A stretch of 64,000 nucleotides of DNA from assembly GCA_030532035.1 (NCBI GenBank), contig JAUNLX010000001.1, positions 104,115-168,114 on the forward strand, read 5' to 3'. A program made the translations under genes and the position numbers. This document shows positions 32,875 to 41,400 of this stretch, one piece after another; position 1 is the first letter of the stretch, and the number at the start of each line of letters is the position of its first letter. Under the pieces are notes generated by a model. The model searched no databases, was not told the origin of the DNA, and saw only the letters and a program-made list of their open reading frames with translations. Source of the stretch: Clostridia bacterium (GTDB lineage: Bacteria > Bacillota > Clostridia > Oscillospirales > Acutalibacteraceae).

Positions 32875-33765
32875 ATGTTTAGACTGGGTTTTGATATTGG
32901 AGGGACAAATTTCAAATTTGCTCTAATAAAGGATTATGAAATTTTGGAAAAATCGTCATTTTTCTGTGATGAAATAATTGATAATTTTCAAATTTGCCAA
33001 AAAATTAAAGAGCAATGTGATTTTTGGAAAGAAAAATATTCATTTCAAAAATTTGACTTTATTGGAATAGGTGTTCCAGGAGAAGTCGCAGAAAATAAAA
33101 TCATAAAAACTCCGAATCTAAAATTTGATATTAAAAATCTGCCTTATAAGATTGAAAAAATCTTCAAACAAGAAGTTCAAGTTGAAAATGACGCCGTCTG
33201 TGCCGGTATTTACGATTATTTGAGTATAAAAAATAAACCAAAAGCGATGCTTTCAGTTACTCTTGGTACGGGAATTGGTGGAAGCTTAATTTATAATAAT
33301 AAAATTTATGTCGGTGCTGGTTTTGCACCTCTGGAAATAGGTCATATGGTGATAGAAAAAGACGGAATAAATTGTAATTGTGGACAAAGAGGTTGTTTTG
33401 AAAAATATGCTTCTATCAGTTCTATGATAGATTATTATCAAGATAAAACAGATGAATTTAAAACTGCCGAAGAGATACTAAGTCTCTATCTTAAAAATGA
33501 TAATGAAAGTAAAAAGACAATAGAGAGATTTGTAAATTATTTATCTTTAGGGCTCACTAATTTAGTAAATATTTTATCTCCGGATATGATAATTATAAGT
33601 GGTAGTTTTTCAAGTCATATGGAGCCTCTTATGGAAAAAATTCGTGAAATTGTCAAATTAAATAAATATTCAAAAGACGACGATTTACCCAAAATTAAGT
33701 TATCGAAAGCTGGTGCCAATGCAGGTCTTTTAGGAGCAGCATATTTAGATTTTAAAAAAATTTAA
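32875..33765 (+). CDS. ROK family sugar kinase (glucokinase-like)
   Basis: This 296-residue protein probably phosphorylates glucose or a related hexose such as N-acetylmannosamine. It shows the ATP-binding FDIGGTNFKFALI, catalytic Asp in VENDAVCAG, LGTGIGGSLI, the EIGHMVI motif, and the ROK zinc signature CNCGQRGCFEKYAS. No DNA-binding domain is attached, so it is a kinase rather than a repressor. Its last 21 bases overlap the convergent gene on the minus strand. The upstream TATAAT at 32833-32838 is a likely -10. Confidence 0.88.
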   Translation: MFRLGFDIGGTNFKFALIKDYEILEKSSFFCDEIIDNFQICQKIKEQCDFWKEKYSFQKFDFIGIGVPGEVAENKIIKTPNLKFDIKNLPYKIEKIFKQEVQVENDAVCAGIYDYLSIKNKPKAMLSVTLGTGIGGSLIYNNKIYVGAGFAPLEIGHMVIEKDGINCNCGQRGCFEKYASISSMIDYYQDKTDEFKTAEEILSLYLKNDNESKKTIERFVNYLSLGLTNLVNILSPDMIIISGSFSSHMEPLMEKIREIVKLNKYSKDDDLPKIKLSKAGANAGLLGAAYLDFKKI

Positions 33766-34356
33766 GTATTTACTAAAATTTATTTTTTTCTTCTTTTTTT
33801 CCTCTTCTTTATTTTCCCTTTCACTGTCCATAAAAAATTCATCTAATTTCATATCTATATTTTTTAGTGAATATCCATTGTCAGAAATGAAATCTATTAT
33901 ATCTCTATCATTTTTCTTTATTTTTTCTCCTGATAGAAATTTTTTATATACTGAATTTAGATCATTTTGAGGATTTAACTTATAAATGGGCAAGAAAATC
34001 AAATAAACATTATCTTTTTTATCTCGAAAAATATAATCATTTAACAAACAGCTCAAACTCAGCATATAAGAGCGAGCTGTTTCAAGCCTTTCCGTCAATG
34101 ATTTTAGTAATTTATATAATTCTGTTTTATTTTGAATTTCATCAAAATTCACAAGTTTTAAATCGTCTATCTTATATGTAAAAATATATTCATCATCTGT
34201 ATTTTTATTGCCAACATTTCTGATAAATCCTGGACTTATTATTCCCGGGATTTCGTTTTCTGCAAGCTCTCCAAAAACTAAACTATCGATTTGACAGGGC
34301 TCGCTTTTAATTACGAGAGTATTATTATAATCTTTATTTTCAAAATTAATTTTCAT
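33745..34356 (-). CDS. DUF6382-like protein, possible partner of the sigma factor
   Basis: This 203-residue protein resembles the DUF6382 domain often found N-terminal to FHA modules in Firmicutes: a beta-rich start, FTYKIDDLKLVNF, a helical LLKSLTERLETARSYML segment and YIFRDKKDNVYLIFLPIY. No FHA domain follows. The C-terminus is a Lys/Glu-rich stretch ending in an aromatic FSKYLNFFKI tail that could touch the membrane. It overlaps the sigma factor gene by 11 bp, so it may regulate it, which is inference. The domain assignment is from memory and tentative. Confidence 0.6.
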   Translation of the reverse strand: MKINFENKDYNNTLVIKSEPCQIDSLVFGELAENEIPGIISPGFIRNVGNKNTDDEYIFTYKIDDLKLVNFDEIQNKTELYKLLKSLTERLETARSYMLSLSCLLNDYIFRDKKDNVYLIFLPIYKLNPQNDLNSVYKKFLSGEKIKKNDRDIIDFISDNGYSLKNIDMKLDEFFMDSERENKEEEKKKKKINFSKYLNFFKI

Positions 34357-34858
34357 TTTCCATTTTTACCTTTCTCAAACTTTTTACAATTCTATATAAA
34401 ATTTGTCTGGAATTATCTCTACTTATGCCGTAATTTTCGGCAAGTTCAGCATAGCTTTTCCCCTCAATAAAATATTCGCTAAACATAAGGCGTCTTTCCT
34501 CGGGAAGATTTTTTATTTGATCAAAAATTTTTTCAGTCAATATACGATTCAAAACAATTTCATCTGTCTGTTTTTCCTCAATCAACAATTCATTTTCATC
34601 TATATTTTGCAGATAATTCAAACGCTTGGCAGAAGCATTTGAAAGTTTTCTTTTTACTATAGTTTTCAAATAAGCCTGTTTCGATCTGTCACTTAATTTT
34701 GAAATAGTATTTGGATTTTTGACAATTTCAAGAAAACAATCCTGAACAGAATCCTCTGCTTCAGAATTATTTAGCGAACGTTTTTTGGCAAAATAAAATA
34801 ATTCGCCATAATATTTCTTATATAATTTTTCAGTTTCCACTTTGTTTGTTGGATTCAT
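34346..34858 (-). CDS. Sigma-70 family (ECF-like) RNA polymerase sigma factor
   Basis: This 170-residue protein has region 2 (LYKKYYGELFYFAKKRSLNNSEAEDSVQDCFLEIV) and region 4 (LPEERRLMFSEYFIEGKSYAELAENYGISRDNSRQILYRIVKSLRK). It lacks regions 1 and 3, as in ECF factors. The linker is about 40 residues. It has an AAGGGG ribosome site. The following gene overlaps it but is not a standard membrane anti-sigma factor. The target promoters are not evident. Confidence 0.87.
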   Translation of the reverse strand: MNPTNKVETEKLYKKYYGELFYFAKKRSLNNSEAEDSVQDCFLEIVKNPNTISKLSDRSKQAYLKTIVKRKLSNASAKRLNYLQNIDENELLIEEKQTDEIVLNRILTEKIFDQIKNLPEERRLMFSEYFIEGKSYAELAENYGISRDNSRQILYRIVKSLRKVKMENEN

Positions 34859-34959
34859 TTTCGCCCCTTGTAATATTTGACATCAATATATCAAAGAGAG
34901 GCAGTTTATATATTAACAAAAGCCTAAATGGTAGTGATTTTCAGTTAAATGAAAGTTTT

Positions 34960-34980
34960 TTTTGCAAAATTTTTGCAAAA
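34960..34980. promoter_or_regulatory. Two TTTTGCAAAA palindromes overlapping the LytTR gene promoter
   Basis: The 10-bp palindrome TTTTGCAAAA occurs at 34960-34969 and again at 34971-34980, one helical turn apart. The second covers the -35. They may be autoregulatory sites. Confidence 0.45.
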
Positions 34981-35000
34981 TTTATTTTGCTTAATATAAT
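34973..35000 (+). promoter_or_regulatory. Promoter of the LytTR regulator-folC operon
   Basis: TTGCAA (34973-34978), a 16-bp spacer and TATAAT (34995-35000). Confidence 0.65.
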
Positions 35001-35035
35001 AACTGTACCTATATAAAACGAAGGGATGGATCCAA

Positions 35036-35746
35036 ATGAATGTTGGAATATTAAATGGAGGCTCTACTTTTGAAAGACAGTTTACAGCTGTAATAAACAA
35101 ATTTTCAAAAAGAGTCGGTTTAGAGATGGAGACTGAATATTTTGACTCAGCAGAAAAAGTATTGAACTGCGGGAAAAGACAAGATATTCTAATTTTAGGA
35201 GACAACAATAATAAAAAAGCTGCGATACCAGATGCGGTATTTTTGCGACAAAACAATTTTAAGGGGGAATTGGTTTTTGCAAGCCGCGATAGAAAAGGCG
35301 TACTGGAATCTTTTTCGGTAAAACCGTTTGATTTTTTATTATTACCTATTTCTATTGAAGACTTTAACAATGTTCTTTTTCGATTTGTTAAATTCTTGAA
35401 AGAAAAAGAATGCCTTTTTCTCAAATTTTCGGGCAAAGAAATTTATATAAATTTCAAGAACATAATTTATATACGCTCAGATGTCAATGGCTCTATGATA
35501 AGATGTAAAAATAAAATTATTCGCACACCACTGCCTTTATACAAAATAGAACCACTTTTACCTCAACCACTTTATTGTAGATGTCATCGTTCTCACATTA
35601 TTAATCTTGCCTATATAAAATCAGTTGGAAAAGATGTAATATATTTAGGTAATGGTGAAACGCTCTCAATAAGCAGAAGAAAAATTGGAGATTTTAACCG
35701 TTCTGTAGAAAAATACAATAATATAAGAAATTTATATGGAGCATAA
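35036..35746 (+). CDS. LytTR-family transcriptional regulator with degenerate receiver domain
   Basis: This 236-residue protein ends in a LytTR DNA-binding domain (about 125-232: LKFSGKEIYINFKNIIYIRSD, YCRCHRSHIINLAYIKSV, NGETLSISRRK). The N-terminal 120 residues have receiver topology but no phosphorylation chemistry: the acidic pair is replaced (GILNGGS) and the acceptor position reads DILILG with Gly55. The conserved Lys is kept at K96 (VKPFDFLLLP). No histidine kinase is near. It probably works independently of phosphorylation. Its stop lies one base before the folC start. Confidence 0.82.
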   Translation: MNVGILNGGSTFERQFTAVINKFSKRVGLEMETEYFDSAEKVLNCGKRQDILILGDNNNKKAAIPDAVFLRQNNFKGELVFASRDRKGVLESFSVKPFDFLLLPISIEDFNNVLFRFVKFLKEKECLFLKFSGKEIYINFKNIIYIRSDVNGSMIRCKNKIIRTPLPLYKIEPLLPQPLYCRCHRSHIINLAYIKSVGKDVIYLGNGETLSISRRKIGDFNRSVEKYNNIRNLYGA

Positions 35747-35747
35747 G

Positions 35748-37004
35748 ATGAATTATAAAGACGCACTCGATTATTTACACCGACTGAGGGTTTTCGGTTC
35801 TCAACCAGGTCTTGTTCGCATTGCGTCCTTATGCGAAGAGCTCGGCAATCCTCAGGATGATCTTAAATTTATACATGTTACGGGGACAAATGGAAAAGGT
35901 TCTGTCTGTCAAATGTTTTACCGCACTTTATGTAATGCGGGATATAATACTGGGCTCTTTGTTTCACCTTATGTTATAAATTTTTCTGAAAGAATGCAGG
36001 CAAACGGTCAGTGTATAACCGAAGATGAAGTTTCAGATTTAATGGAGCAAGTAAAACAGGCAAATGAGCGTTTGGCAAAGCGTGGTATTGTTCCCACTGA
36101 ATTTGAAACTCTGACCGCTCTTTCTTTTCTCTTTTACAAAATGAAAAATTGTGAAATTGTAGTATTAGAAGCGGGAATGGGTGGAAGAAACGATTCTACA
36201 AATATAATAAATACAACTATACTTTCAGTCATTGTATCAATTGGGCTTGATCATACGGATTTTCTCGGAAATAGTTTAGAAGAAATTGCATATGAAAAAG
36301 CGGGAATAATAAAATCTTCGCCTGCTATAATTCCCAATTTAGAAAAAAATTTAATCTCAATTTTTCAAAAAGAATCAATTCGAAATAACACTCAGCTCTT
36401 TGTTGCAAATAAAGATTTATTTTCGGTTATAAAAACTGATATTTATGGTTCAACCATCAAATATAAAGATAAAATTTTTAATTATAGTTTAGTTGGAGAT
36501 AAGCAACTCGAAAATCTAAATTTATTTTTGTGTGGTATAGAAGTTTTAAAAAAAGAATATGATATAGAATTAAAAGCTGTCATAAATGCCCTTGAAAATC
36601 TAAAAATTCCAGGAAGATTTGATATATTTATGAAAAATCCTCTTGTCATTTTAGATGGAGCACATAATGAAGCAGCAGCAAAAAATCTTGCCAATACAAT
36701 AAAAAAGCTCCTTAAAAATCAAAAAATTTGCCTGATTACTGGAGTTATGGCAGACAAAGATTATGAAAAATTTGCAGCTTTAATTTCGCCTTTAGTCGAT
36801 AAAATTTACACTGTAAATATAGACAACAAAAGATCTTTGTCTTCAGAAACTTTTGCAAAAATCATATCTAAATACAATAAAAATACGACTGCACTCGACA
36901 ATTATAAAGACGCTATAAAAACTGCTATGAATTTTGATTTTGATATTTTTCTTGTTACTGGTTCTTTTTATTTGGTAAGCGAAGCATATAATACGAAGCT
37001 TTGA
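35748..37004 (+). CDS. folC: Folylpolyglutamate synthase / dihydrofolate synthase
   Basis: FolC adds glutamates to folates, and in many bacteria also joins Glu to dihydropteroate. The 418-residue protein shows the Mur ligase-like ATP site IHVTGTNGKGSVCQM, SPYVINFSERMQANG, EAGMGGRNDSTN and GLDHTDFLGNSLEEIAYEKAGI, and the C-terminal domain with ILDGAHNEAA. Start ATG 35748 is chosen because GGAG lies 7 bases before it, inside the end of the LytTR gene. Confidence 0.95.
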   Translation: MNYKDALDYLHRLRVFGSQPGLVRIASLCEELGNPQDDLKFIHVTGTNGKGSVCQMFYRTLCNAGYNTGLFVSPYVINFSERMQANGQCITEDEVSDLMEQVKQANERLAKRGIVPTEFETLTALSFLFYKMKNCEIVVLEAGMGGRNDSTNIINTTILSVIVSIGLDHTDFLGNSLEEIAYEKAGIIKSSPAIIPNLEKNLISIFQKESIRNNTQLFVANKDLFSVIKTDIYGSTIKYKDKIFNYSLVGDKQLENLNLFLCGIEVLKKEYDIELKAVINALENLKIPGRFDIFMKNPLVILDGAHNEAAAKNLANTIKKLLKNQKICLITGVMADKDYEKFAALISPLVDKIYTVNIDNKRSLSSETFAKIISKYNKNTTALDNYKDAIKTAMNFDFDIFLVTGSFYLVSEAYNTKL

Positions 37005-37066
37005 AAATTTAATTTGAAAAATAAATAAAAAAGAATTTTCAACTTTATATGTTTTAATAATTTTCG

Positions 37067-37095
37067 TTGACTTGCAACTCTGTCAATAGTATGAT
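37067..37095 (+). promoter_or_regulatory. metK promoter
   Basis: TTGACT (37067-37072), a 17-bp spacer and TATGAT (37090-37095). The leader would be about 24 bases, too short for a SAM riboswitch. Confidence 0.82.
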
Positions 37096-37125
37096 TAAAA
37101 TCAAACAGATCAAGGAGGACAAAAA

Positions 37126-38307
37126 TTGCCCAAAAAACTTTTTACATCCGAATCAGTAACTCAAGGACATCCGGATAAAGTATGTGACTCAATCGCCGAC
37201 GCGATTTTAGATGAGATTTTAAAAAAAGATAAAAACTGTAGAGTGGCATGTGAAGTTGTATGTACGACTGGTCAGGTGCAAATTTTAGGAGAGGTTTCTT
37301 CTACAGCCGAAGTTGACTATACTCAAATAGCTCGTGATGTTATTTGTAAAATTGGTTACAACTCCCCTATTCTTGGATTTGACGGTAATTCATGTGCTGT
37401 TACAATACAGATTAAAAATCAGTCTGAGGACATCGCCTTAGGCGTTAATCAATCAATGGAATATAAAAGCGGAGATGAAGAACAGTTAAATTTGATTGGG
37501 GCTGGAGATCAGGGAATTGTTTTTGGATTTGCCTGTAACGAAACACCTGAATATATGCCACTTCCTATAGTTCTTTCAAACAACCTTGCTCGAAAACTCC
37601 ATTCAGAGAGAGAAAATGAAAACATTCCATACTTGAGACCAGACGGAAAATCTCAAGTTACAGTAGAATATGATGAAAATGGAAAACCGAAAAGAGTGGA
37701 TACAATTTTAATTTCTGCTCAACACGACCCTGAAGCAACTCTTGAACAAATAACGAAAGATTTAAAATCTCTTGTTATTGAAAAAGTTATACCAAGTTCT
37801 TTTTTAGATGAAAATACAAGAATTTTGATAAATCCGACTGGCAGATTTGTAATCGGTGGTCCTGTTGGAGATTCCGGTCTCACCGGTAGAAAAATCATCG
37901 TTGATACCTACGGTGGATATGGTCGTCATGGTGGTGGTTCTTTCTCTGGTAAAGATCCGACGAAAGTAGATCGTTCTGCGGCATATGCCACAAGATATAT
38001 AGCAAAAAATTTAGTTGCTGCTGGTGTTGCAGATAAATGTGAAATTCAAGTAGCATATGCAATAGGCATTGCACAGCCAATTTCAATAACAGTAGATACT
38101 TTTGGTACTGGTAAAATAAGCGACGAGAAAATTTTAAAAATCATAAATAAAGTTTTTGATTTAAGACCACTGGCAATAATTAAAAACTTAGATTTACTCA
38201 AACCTATTTATTCTGATTTGTCTGCTTACGGACACATGGGCAGAACCGACTTAGATTTAAGCTGGGAAAAGCTGGACAAAGTCGACCAAATAAAAGCTTT
38301 GATGTAA
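37126..38307 (+). CDS. metK: S-adenosylmethionine synthetase
   Basis: MetK makes S-adenosylmethionine from ATP and methionine. It opens [24 protein letters not shown] and contains [26 protein letters not shown] and the [19 protein letters not shown] loop, all highly conserved. Length of 393 is normal. The start codon is TTG 37126, supported by AGGAGG 7 bases upstream. It is a single-gene unit with its own promoter and terminator. Its product also feeds SpeD in the polyamine operon downstream. Confidence 0.98.
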   Translation: MPKKLFTSESVTQGHPDKVCDSIADAILDEILKKDKNCRVACEVVCTTGQVQILGEVSSTAEVDYTQIARDVICKIGYNSPILGFDGNSCAVTIQIKNQSEDIALGVNQSMEYKSGDEEQLNLIGAGDQGIVFGFACNETPEYMPLPIVLSNNLARKLHSERENENIPYLRPDGKSQVTVEYDENGKPKRVDTILISAQHDPEATLEQITKDLKSLVIEKVIPSSFLDENTRILINPTGRFVIGGPVGDSGLTGRKIIVDTYGGYGRHGGGSFSGKDPTKVDRSAAYATRYIAKNLVAAGVADKCEIQVAYAIGIAQPISITVDTFGTGKISDEKILKIINKVFDLRPLAIIKNLDLLKPIYSDLSAYGHMGRTDLDLSWEKLDKVDQIKALM

Positions 38308-38321
38308 TAAATTATCATATT

Positions 38322-38348
38322 AACCGACTGTTCGCAGTCGGTTTTTTT
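38322..38348 (+). terminator. metK terminator
   Basis: AACCGACTG / CAGTCGGTT with a TTCG tetraloop, followed by a run of T. Confidence 0.95.
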
Positions 38349-38363
38349 GTTCTCTTTGTGCAA

Positions 38364-38392
38364 TTGATAAGAGTCCACCGTAATGATATAAT
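38364..38392 (+). promoter_or_regulatory. pncB promoter
   Basis: TTGATA (38364-38369), a 17-bp spacer and TATAAT (38387-38392), 26 bases before the TTG start. Confidence 0.8.
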
Positions 38393-38417
38393 TTAATAAG
38401 ATTTTGGAGGGATATTT

Positions 38418-39884
38418 TTGAAAAAAAGTAATTATGAAAAATTAAATTTATCATTATTAACTGATTTACCAGAACTTATGATGTCAAATGCCTTTTTCAA
38501 AAATGGCTTTGTAGATACAATTGCTCACTTTGATTTATATTTCAGAAATATTCCTGATAATGGTGGATTTGTAATAATGGCAGGTCTACAACAGGTTATT
38601 GAATTTTTGGAAAATTTTCATTTCAGCGATGATGATATTGAATATTTAAGAAGTCAAAATTTAGACGAAAGCTTTTTGAAATATCTAAAAGAGTTTGAAT
38701 TTAAATGTGATATTCGAGCAGTCCCAGAGGGAACACCTGTTTTTAAAAATGAACCAATTTTAACAGTACGAGGTCCCATAATTCAGGCGCAAATTATTGA
38801 AACTATGCTTATTCAAATAATAAGTCATCAAAGTTTGATTGCGACAAAAGCAAATCGAATTGTCAGAGCCTGTGATGGACGAGAAGTTATTGAAATAGGT
38901 AGCAGAAGAGCTCATGGTGCCTTTAGTGCAATATATGGAGCAAAAAGCGCATATATCGCTGGCTGTAATTCCACCTGCTGTACCATAGCAGGCAAACAAT
39001 TTTCAATTCCTCTATTTTCTATGATGGAACACAGTTGGGTTCAGTTATATAAGACTGAATTAGAGGCTTTTAACGCATATGCAAAGGCTTTCCCCGACAA
39101 CTGCGTTATAGCGGTTGATACATATAATGTATTAAAATCTGGCGTTCCAAATGCTATCAAATGCTTCGACGAAACATTGAAACCTATAGGTGCTCGACCA
39201 CTTGCAATTAGAATAGATAGTGGAGATATAACCTACCTTTCTAAAAAGGCAAGAAAAATGCTCGATGACGGTGGTTATCCTGACTGTCAAATAATGGCGT
39301 CGAACTCTCTCGATGAGAGGCTCATTAGAGATATGATAGCCCAAGGAGCGAAAGTCGATATGTATGGTGTCGGAGAGAGAATGCTCACTTCTATGAGCGC
39401 TCCTATTTTAGATGTTGTCTATAAATTAGTGGCAATTGAAGAAAACGACAAAAAAATTCCGAAAATCAAAATAAGTGAAAATGTCACAAAAATTACAACT
39501 CCAGGGGTAAAAAAAGTTTGGAGATTATTTGATCGAGAAAACGGAAAAGCCATTGCCGATGTTTTGACTTTTGACGATGAAACCATTGACGAGAGTGTAC
39601 CTTTTGAACTTTTTGACCCTGAGTATACTTGGAAACGCAAGCAAGTTGAAAATTTTGTTGCCCGTCCACTTCTAAAAGATATTTTCATTGACGGAAAATG
39701 TGTTTACAGAGATTTATCACTTTATGAAATAAGAGAATATTGCAATCATCAAATTGATACACTTTGGGAAGAAGTTTTAAGATTTGAATATCCTCATAAA
39801 TTTTATGTTGATTTATCTGAAAAATTATGGAAACAAAAACAGATATTGTTAGACGAATTATCTATGAGACCAAAGTCAATATAA
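38418..39884 (+). CDS. pncB: Nicotinate phosphoribosyltransferase
   Basis: PncB converts nicotinate and PRPP to nicotinate mononucleotide for NAD salvage. The 488-residue protein carries the family motifs GSRRAHGAFSAIYGAKSAYIAGCNST, the active-site His in MMEHSWVQ, and the PRPP-binding RIDSGDITYL and GVGERMLTS segments. The start is TTG 38418 behind GGAGGG. It is monocistronic, with its own promoter and terminator. Confidence 0.95.
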   Translation: MKKSNYEKLNLSLLTDLPELMMSNAFFKNGFVDTIAHFDLYFRNIPDNGGFVIMAGLQQVIEFLENFHFSDDDIEYLRSQNLDESFLKYLKEFEFKCDIRAVPEGTPVFKNEPILTVRGPIIQAQIIETMLIQIISHQSLIATKANRIVRACDGREVIEIGSRRAHGAFSAIYGAKSAYIAGCNSTCCTIAGKQFSIPLFSMMEHSWVQLYKTELEAFNAYAKAFPDNCVIAVDTYNVLKSGVPNAIKCFDETLKPIGARPLAIRIDSGDITYLSKKARKMLDDGGYPDCQIMASNSLDERLIRDMIAQGAKVDMYGVGERMLTSMSAPILDVVYKLVAIEENDKKIPKIKISENVTKITTPGVKKVWRLFDRENGKAIADVLTFDDETIDESVPFELFDPEYTWKRKQVENFVARPLLKDIFIDGKCVYRDLSLYEIREYCNHQIDTLWEEVLRFEYPHKFYVDLSEKLWKQKQILLDELSMRPKSI

Positions 39885-39893
39885 ATTTTATAA

Positions 39894-39927
39894 AAAACGG
39901 TGATAATAAAAATTTTATCACCGTTTT
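39894..39927 (+). terminator. pncB terminator
   Basis: AAAACGGTGATAA / TTATCACCGTTTT with an 8-base loop, ending in the T-run of its own arm. Confidence 0.9.
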
Positions 39928-39951
39928 CCTTTGCAGTCCTTAGTCTAAGGT

Positions 39952-39980
39952 TTGCCTATTTATCAAAGAAAGTATATAAT
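39952..39980 (+). promoter_or_regulatory. asnS-asnA promoter
   Basis: TTGCCT (39952-39957), a 17-bp spacer and TATAAT (39975-39980), with a leader of about 30 bases. There is no room for a T-box. Confidence 0.75.
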
Positions 39981-40015
39981 GAATTTTGTTTATAAACTAC
40001 TTACGGAGGGAAAAA

Positions 40016-41392
40016 ATGGAACATATCGATATAGTCGATTTAAAACACGATAAGAAATATTTAAATGAAACTGTTACAGCTTACGGTTGGGTTAGAACTT
40101 CCAGAAATTCAAAAAATACTGCCTTTATTGAACTCAATGACGGAAGCTCTCTTTCTCATATTCAAATTGTTATAGACAAAAATAATATTTCCGACATAGG
40201 TAATTTTTTATCCGTAGGTTCCGCTTTAAAAATCACTGGAAAACTGGTTGTTGCCCAAAATGACAAAGACAGCGTAGAAATCAATGCCGAAAAAATAGAA
40301 CTCTTAGGCAAAGCTCCCGAAGACTATCCTCTTCAAAAAAAGCGTCATACACTTGAGTTTCTTAGAACTATCCCACATTTACGCTTGAGAGCCAATACAT
40401 TCAACGCCGTATTCAAAGTTAGAAGCGTACTGTCTTTTGCAATTCATAAATTTTTTCAAGACAGGGGCTTTGCATATATCCACACGCCCATTTTAACTGC
40501 AAATGATTGCGAGGGTGCGGGCGAAGTTTTTCGTGTAACTATGCACGAAGCAAATGTCAAATTCGACAGCGAGGAAGAATATTATAAAAATGATTTCTTT
40601 GGTAAAAGAGCTGGTCTCTCTGTTTCAGGTCAGTTAGAGGGAGAAACAGCCGCTTTGGGACTCGGCAAAATTTATACCTTTGGTCCAAGTTTTCGTGCTG
40701 AAGATAGCAATACCACTCGACATGTCGCTGAATTTTGGCATGTTGAACCAGAAGTTGCTTTTGCCGACTTAAATGACATTATGAAAATAGCTGAAGAAAT
40801 GATCAAATATATCATTTCCTATGTTTTAGAAAATTGTAAAGAGGAAATGCAATTTTTCGATAAAAGAATAGAAAAAGGTCTAATTCAAAAACTTGAAGCC
40901 GCTGTAAACAGTGATTTTGAAGTTGTAGATTATTCCAAAGCCATTGATTTACTTATAAATTCTGGCAAAAAATTTGATTTTCCTGTTGAGTGGGGACTCG
41001 ATCTTCAAACCGAACACGAAAGATATATAACAGAAGAAATTTTTAACAAACCCTGTTTTATAGTAAATTATCCAAAAGATATAAAGGCTTTTTATATGAA
41101 ACAAAATCCCGACGGAAAAACTGTTGCTGCAACAGATCTTTTGATGCCTGGAGTGGGAGAAATAATTGGATGTTCCGAAAGAGAAACTGATTATGACAAA
41201 CTTGTATCAGCTATGAAACAAAGAGATATGAATCTTGATGAATATAAAGATTATTTAGATTTAAGAAAATATGGTTCTGTAACTCACAGTGGTTACGGAC
41301 TCGGACTTGAAAGAATGATTATGTATATAACAGGTATATCAAATATAAGAGATGTGATTTTATACCCAAGAACTGTAGGAAACATAAGATAG
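40016..41392 (+). CDS. asnS: Asparaginyl-tRNA synthetase
   Basis: AsnRS charges tRNA-Asn with asparagine. The 458-residue class II enzyme has the anticodon-binding OB domain (TAYGWVRTSRNSKNTAFIELNDGS), motif 2 (FGPSFRAEDSNTTRHVAEFWHVEPE) and motif 3 (GYGLGLERMIMYITG). The FIELNDGS and DLLMPGVGEIIG segments mark AsnRS rather than AspRS. Start ATG 40016 has GGAGGG 6 bases upstream. It forms a pair with asnA. Confidence 0.96.
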   Translation: MEHIDIVDLKHDKKYLNETVTAYGWVRTSRNSKNTAFIELNDGSSLSHIQIVIDKNNISDIGNFLSVGSALKITGKLVVAQNDKDSVEINAEKIELLGKAPEDYPLQKKRHTLEFLRTIPHLRLRANTFNAVFKVRSVLSFAIHKFFQDRGFAYIHTPILTANDCEGAGEVFRVTMHEANVKFDSEEEYYKNDFFGKRAGLSVSGQLEGETAALGLGKIYTFGPSFRAEDSNTTRHVAEFWHVEPEVAFADLNDIMKIAEEMIKYIISYVLENCKEEMQFFDKRIEKGLIQKLEAAVNSDFEVVDYSKAIDLLINSGKKFDFPVEWGLDLQTEHERYITEEIFNKPCFIVNYPKDIKAFYMKQNPDGKTVAATDLLMPGVGEIIGCSERETDYDKLVSAMKQRDMNLDEYKDYLDLRKYGSVTHSGYGLGLERMIMYITGISNIRDVILYPRTVGNIR

Positions 41393-41400
41393 GAGAATTT

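Noticed and set aside
37005..37125. A SAM riboswitch before metK
   Set aside because: The promoter at 37067-37095 leaves a leader of about 24 bases, and no S-box core is present.
39928..40015. A T-box leader before asnS
   Set aside because: The promoter lies about 40 bases from the start codon, too short for a T-box, and no conserved T-box sequence is seen.
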